Source: Microbacteriaceae bacterium | Lineage (GTDB): Bacteria; Actinomycetota; Actinomycetes; Actinomycetales; Microbacteriaceae | Length of the DNA: 6,626 nucleotides | Reading direction: 5' to 3' | NCBI GenBank assembly: GCA_024642605.1 | Contig: JAHEAT010000044.1 | Location: 1-6,626 of the forward strand | In this document: in pieces, positions 4,370-6,626 of the stretch | Numbering within the stretch: the first letter of the stretch is position 1 | Layout: every line of letters starts with the position of its first letter | Made by a program: the position numbers and the translations under genes | Notes under the pieces: model-generated | The model's database searches: none | Seen by the model: only the letters and a program-made list of their open reading frames with translations | What the model was told of the DNA's origin: nothing

Positions 4370-5617
4370 CTAGGCGCGGGTTTGACCCGCTCCTCTGACA
4401 ATCCATTTCGTGCTGGTTAGCTCTTGCAGACCCATTGGCCCCCGAGCGTGAAGCTTCTGGGTCGAAATTCCGACCTCGGCCCCAAAGCCGAACTCACCAC
4501 CGTCGGTGAAGCGAGTTGCTGAATTGACCATAACTACGGCGGAATCTACCTCAGCCAAAAAGCGCTCGGCATTGGCGATGTCCTCGGTAATGATCGATTC
4601 GGTGTGGTGAGTCGAGTATCTCGCGATGTGTTCTATTGCCTCGTCCAAGTCAGCGACAACCTTCACTGCAAGGTCAAGCGAGTAATACTCGGTAGACCAA
4701 TCGTCTTCGGTTGCCAGAACAGCGGCCGGGAATAGTTCGAGGGTCTCCGGGCAACCGTGAATTGTGACGCCCGCTTCAGCAAGTCGAGCGAGAACCTTTG
4801 GCAGCAAACTAGGTGCGACGGCTCGGTGAACCAGAAGTGTCTCGAGCGCGTTGCAAACGGCGGGACGCTGGGTCTTTGAGTTGTGAACAATGTCAACGGC
4901 CCAATCCTCGCGAGCGGCCTCGTCCAAGAAGATGTGGACGACGCCGTCACCCGTTTCGATTACCGGTACCTGAGATTCCGTAACAACTGCCTTGATCAGC
5001 GAAGCGCTTCCACGAGGAATCAGAACATCGATTAGGCCGCGAGCCTGCATCATCTCAACGGCACCCTGACGACCAAAGTCATCAACGGTCTGAACCGAGT
5101 CGGCAGGAAGACCAACCGAAGCCAGTGCTTCTTGGAGGACCTTAACCAAGAGTTGGTTGGTGTGCTCGGCAGCGGTGCCGCCGCGCAAAACGATTGCGTT
5201 ACCTGCCTTGATTGCAAGCGATGCAATATCGATGGTCACGTTTGGGCGAGCCTCGTAAATTGCGCCAACCACGCCGAACGGGACGCGATTCTGCGAGATA
5301 ACGAGTCCGTTTGGCAGGGTTGAACCACGGACGACCTGACCAACTGGGTCGGGCAAAGTGGCAACCTGCATTACCGCGGCAGCTAGGGCGTTGATTCGAG
5401 TGCTATCGAGTCTCAGTCGATCCTGCAAACCTGCGCTCATGCCCTCAGCGGTTGCTCGCTCAAGGTCGAGGTGGTTTGCCTGGATGATTTCGTCTGCGCG
5501 AATTGGCAAAAGACGGGCAATAGCGTGCAGTGCCTCGTTCTTAGCGAGCGTGTTCGCTTGCCCAAGAGCTAGTGAGGCTGCCTTAGCTAGGCGAATCTTG
5601 TCGGTAGCGGTGCTCAT
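4370..5617 (-). CDS. proA: Glutamate-5-semialdehyde dehydrogenase (gamma-glutamyl phosphate reductase)
   Basis: ProA reduces L-glutamyl 5-phosphate with NADPH to glutamate 5-semialdehyde, the second step of proline synthesis. The 415 residues match the usual length. Features include VPFGVVGAIYEARPNVTID (112-130), the glycine-rich VLRGGTAAEHTN (143-154), the catalytic cysteine C255 in KTQRPAVCNALETLL, and the family signature FGFGAEVGISTQKLHARGPMGLQELTSTKW near the C-terminus (about 376-405). The segment ETGDGVVHIF (221-230) has Val where many relatives carry Cys before the His, a minor change outside the active-site cysteine. The ATG at 5617-5615 overlaps the proB stop by one base (TAATG), with AAGG 7 bases upstream, so translation is probably coupled to proB and the two enzymes made together. 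Confidence 0.97.
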   Translation of the reverse strand: MSTATDKIRLAKAASLALGQANTLAKNEALHAIARLLPIRADEIIQANHLDLERATAEGMSAGLQDRLRLDSTRINALAAAVMQVATLPDPVGQVVRGSTLPNGLVISQNRVPFGVVGAIYEARPNVTIDIASLAIKAGNAIVLRGGTAAEHTNQLLVKVLQEALASVGLPADSVQTVDDFGRQGAVEMMQARGLIDVLIPRGSASLIKAVVTESQVPVIETGDGVVHIFLDEAAREDWAVDIVHNSKTQRPAVCNALETLLVHRAVAPSLLPKVLARLAEAGVTIHGCPETLELFPAAVLATEDDWSTEYYSLDLAVKVVADLDEAIEHIARYSTHHTESIITEDIANAERFLAEVDSAVVMVNSATRFTDGGEFGFGAEVGISTQKLHARGPMGLQELTSTKWIVRGAGQTRA

Positions 5618-6393
5618 TAGCCAACCTTACTTTCAAACCAGGTTCCTACGGCAGAACCATTTAGTGCCTCGGCAACGAGGCCTGCGCTGGTTAGAAGCAC
5701 CGGGATGCCGTTTTCATTGGCAAGCTTGGCAGCAGACACCTTGGTAACCGCTCCCCCAGTGCCGACGTTTGAGCTTGAGCCACCGATGTCAATTGAAGCA
5801 AGATCGTCATCAAAGTCGACACTGTCAATCTTGACTGCGCCAGGTTCGCTAGGCGGCGCTGTGTAGAGAGCATCTACGTCACTCAGAAGAACGAGTGCAT
5901 CGGCACCAACTAGCACGGCGACGAGTGCCGCCAAACGGTCATTGTCGCCGAAGCGAATTTCTGCCGTTGCAACGGTGTCGTTTTCGTTCACGATCGGCAG
6001 CACACGAAGTTCGAGCAAACGCTCCATAGCGCGCTTTGCATTAGTTCGAGTCTCATCGCCCTCAAGATCATCGGCGGTGAGCAGGACCTGGCCGGCTACG
6101 ATTCCGAACCCGTCGAGGCTGGCTTGATAGCGGGCAATGAGGCGACTTTGACCGACCGACGCAAGTGCTTGCGAGGTGGCTAGGTCTTCTGGCTTCGCAT
6201 CAATGTTGAGAAGTGGCATGCCGGTGGCAATCGCTCCGGAGGTTACGAGAATAACTTCGGTGCCGTTCGCGTGTGACTTTGCAAGTGCGGCTACAAGAGG
6301 ACCAAGTTTCGAACCAGCGCCGCTAATTGAAGAAGAACCTACCTTGACGACAACCCGCTTGGCAGATTTCATGTCGTTGCGATTCTGAATCAT
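5617..6393 (-). CDS. proB: Glutamate 5-kinase, short form without PUA domain
   Basis: ProB phosphorylates L-glutamate with ATP to glutamyl 5-phosphate, the committed and normally proline-inhibited step of proline synthesis. The amino-acid-kinase domain is complete: VVVKVGSSSIS (14-24), VTSGAIATG (50-58), GQVLLTADDL (101-110), NENDTVATAEIRFGDNDRLAALVA (136-159), LLSDVDALYT (169-178) and GTGGAVTKVSAAKLA (211-225), where the usual GTGGM reads GTGGAV. At 258 residues it lacks the C-terminal PUA domain of the roughly 370-residue E. coli and corynebacterial enzymes; the stop is immediately followed by proA, so nothing is missing by frameshift. The ATG at 6393 directly abuts the obgE stop (TAAATG), suggesting coupling; ATG 6372 (MKSAKRVVVKVG) is an alternative but has no Shine-Dalgarno. 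Confidence 0.96.
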   Translation of the reverse strand: MIQNRNDMKSAKRVVVKVGSSSISGAGSKLGPLVAALAKSHANGTEVILVTSGAIATGMPLLNIDAKPEDLATSQALASVGQSRLIARYQASLDGFGIVAGQVLLTADDLEGDETRTNAKRAMERLLELRVLPIVNENDTVATAEIRFGDNDRLAALVAVLVGADALVLLSDVDALYTAPPSEPGAVKIDSVDFDDDLASIDIGGSSSNVGTGGAVTKVSAAKLANENGIPVLLTSAGLVAEALNGSAVGTWFESKVG

Positions 6394-6626
6394 TTAGACA
6401 CCATCCTCGATTTCGGCTTCCACCGACCAAACGCCAGCTTTACGCTCAACCTCATCGGCAGCACGGGCCGCAGCCTTGGCGTCCATGCGCTCCTTGTAGC
6501 TGGCGCGACGGTCGCTAGTGGTGCGGCGTTCATTCGTGTCTAGACGGGCGTCGTAGCCTCGTGGACCAGCGATGAGTTCGCCGGCAGAGGCGATTGTAGG
6601 CTCCCAGTCGAAGACAACAGCGTTGT
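6394..6626 (-). CDS. obgE: GTPase Obg/CgtA, C-terminal part (runs off the window)
   Basis: Obg is an essential GTPase acting in 50S ribosome assembly and stress control. Only the last 76 codons are in the window, reading NAVVFDWEPTIASAGELIAGP at the visible start, then a basic stretch (RLDTNERRTTSDRRASYKERMDAKAAARA) and an end of AGVWSVEAEIEDGV. This matches the C-terminal (OCT) domain and tail as found in actinobacterial Obg proteins, where a VFDWEP-like segment followed by RMDAKAEAR is usual. The G domain lies outside. The TAA at 6396-6394 is followed at once by the proB ATG. The identification rests on the tail plus the obgE-proB-proA order common in actinobacteria. Confidence 0.88.
   Translation of the reverse strand, partial: NAVVFDWEPTIASAGELIAGPRGYDARLDTNERRTTSDRRASYKERMDAKAAARAADEVERKAGVWSVEAEIEDGV

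Noticed and set aside
5358..5747. 129-codon open frame on the + strand opposite proA/proB
   Set aside because: It is antisense to two well-recognised enzymes, is rich in Ala/Arg/Ser as expected of a shadow frame, and has no ribosome site or known domain.

Overview
The window looks like a stretch of chromosome from a moderate-GC actinobacterium, most likely a Microbacteriaceae member of the small-genome freshwater type (Luna-cluster or Rhodoluna/Aquiluna-like). The assignment rests on gene order obgE-proB-proA-(small membrane protein)-nadD-(tail-anchored acidic protein)-rsfS-tRNA-Ala, on an actinobacterial-style DnaE2, and on protein sequence style. It is inference from memory of these families, not a database match.

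Left part (1-2429). A dnaE2-like error-prone polymerase gene enters from the left on the + strand. It is interrupted by one in-frame amber codon at 488-490, after which the normal C-terminus continues in the same frame to 745. Its end overlaps a convergent gene by 26 bp. That gene, for a DODA/LigB-type extradiol dioxygenase (minus strand), lies 32 bp downstream of deoC (minus), and the two may be co-transcribed. deoC is divergent from a small DUF167 (YggU-like) gene. Only 22 bp separate the two start codons, and each has a TANNNT hexamer exactly six bases before its ATG, which predicts a back-to-back pair of leaderless promoters.

Middle (2430-2541). A perfect 12-bp-stem bidirectional terminator separates the DUF167 gene from a convergent tRNA-Ala(GGC) gene that encodes its own CCA end.

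Right part (2581-6626). A tightly packed minus-strand cluster runs obgE (3' part only), proB, proA, a 57-aa one-helix membrane protein, nadD, a 199-aa acidic tail-anchored protein and rsfS, then the tRNA. Junctions are TAAATG (obgE/proB), TAATG (proB/proA), a 28-nt gap with a strong Shine-Dalgarno, a 22-nt gap, an ATGA overlap (nadD/199-aa) and a 12-nt gap with a Shine-Dalgarno. The cluster combines ribosome-associated factors (Obg, RsfS), the first two steps of proline synthesis (ProB, ProA) and NAD synthesis (NadD).

No new multi-gene system is evident. The points worth a second look are the amber codon in dnaE2, the 39-bp dyad centred on the dioxygenase start codon, the paired leaderless promoters, and the two uncharacterised membrane proteins in the proline/NAD/ribosome cluster. 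No mobile element, CRISPR array or long repeat was seen, and no gap between genes exceeds 40 bases.
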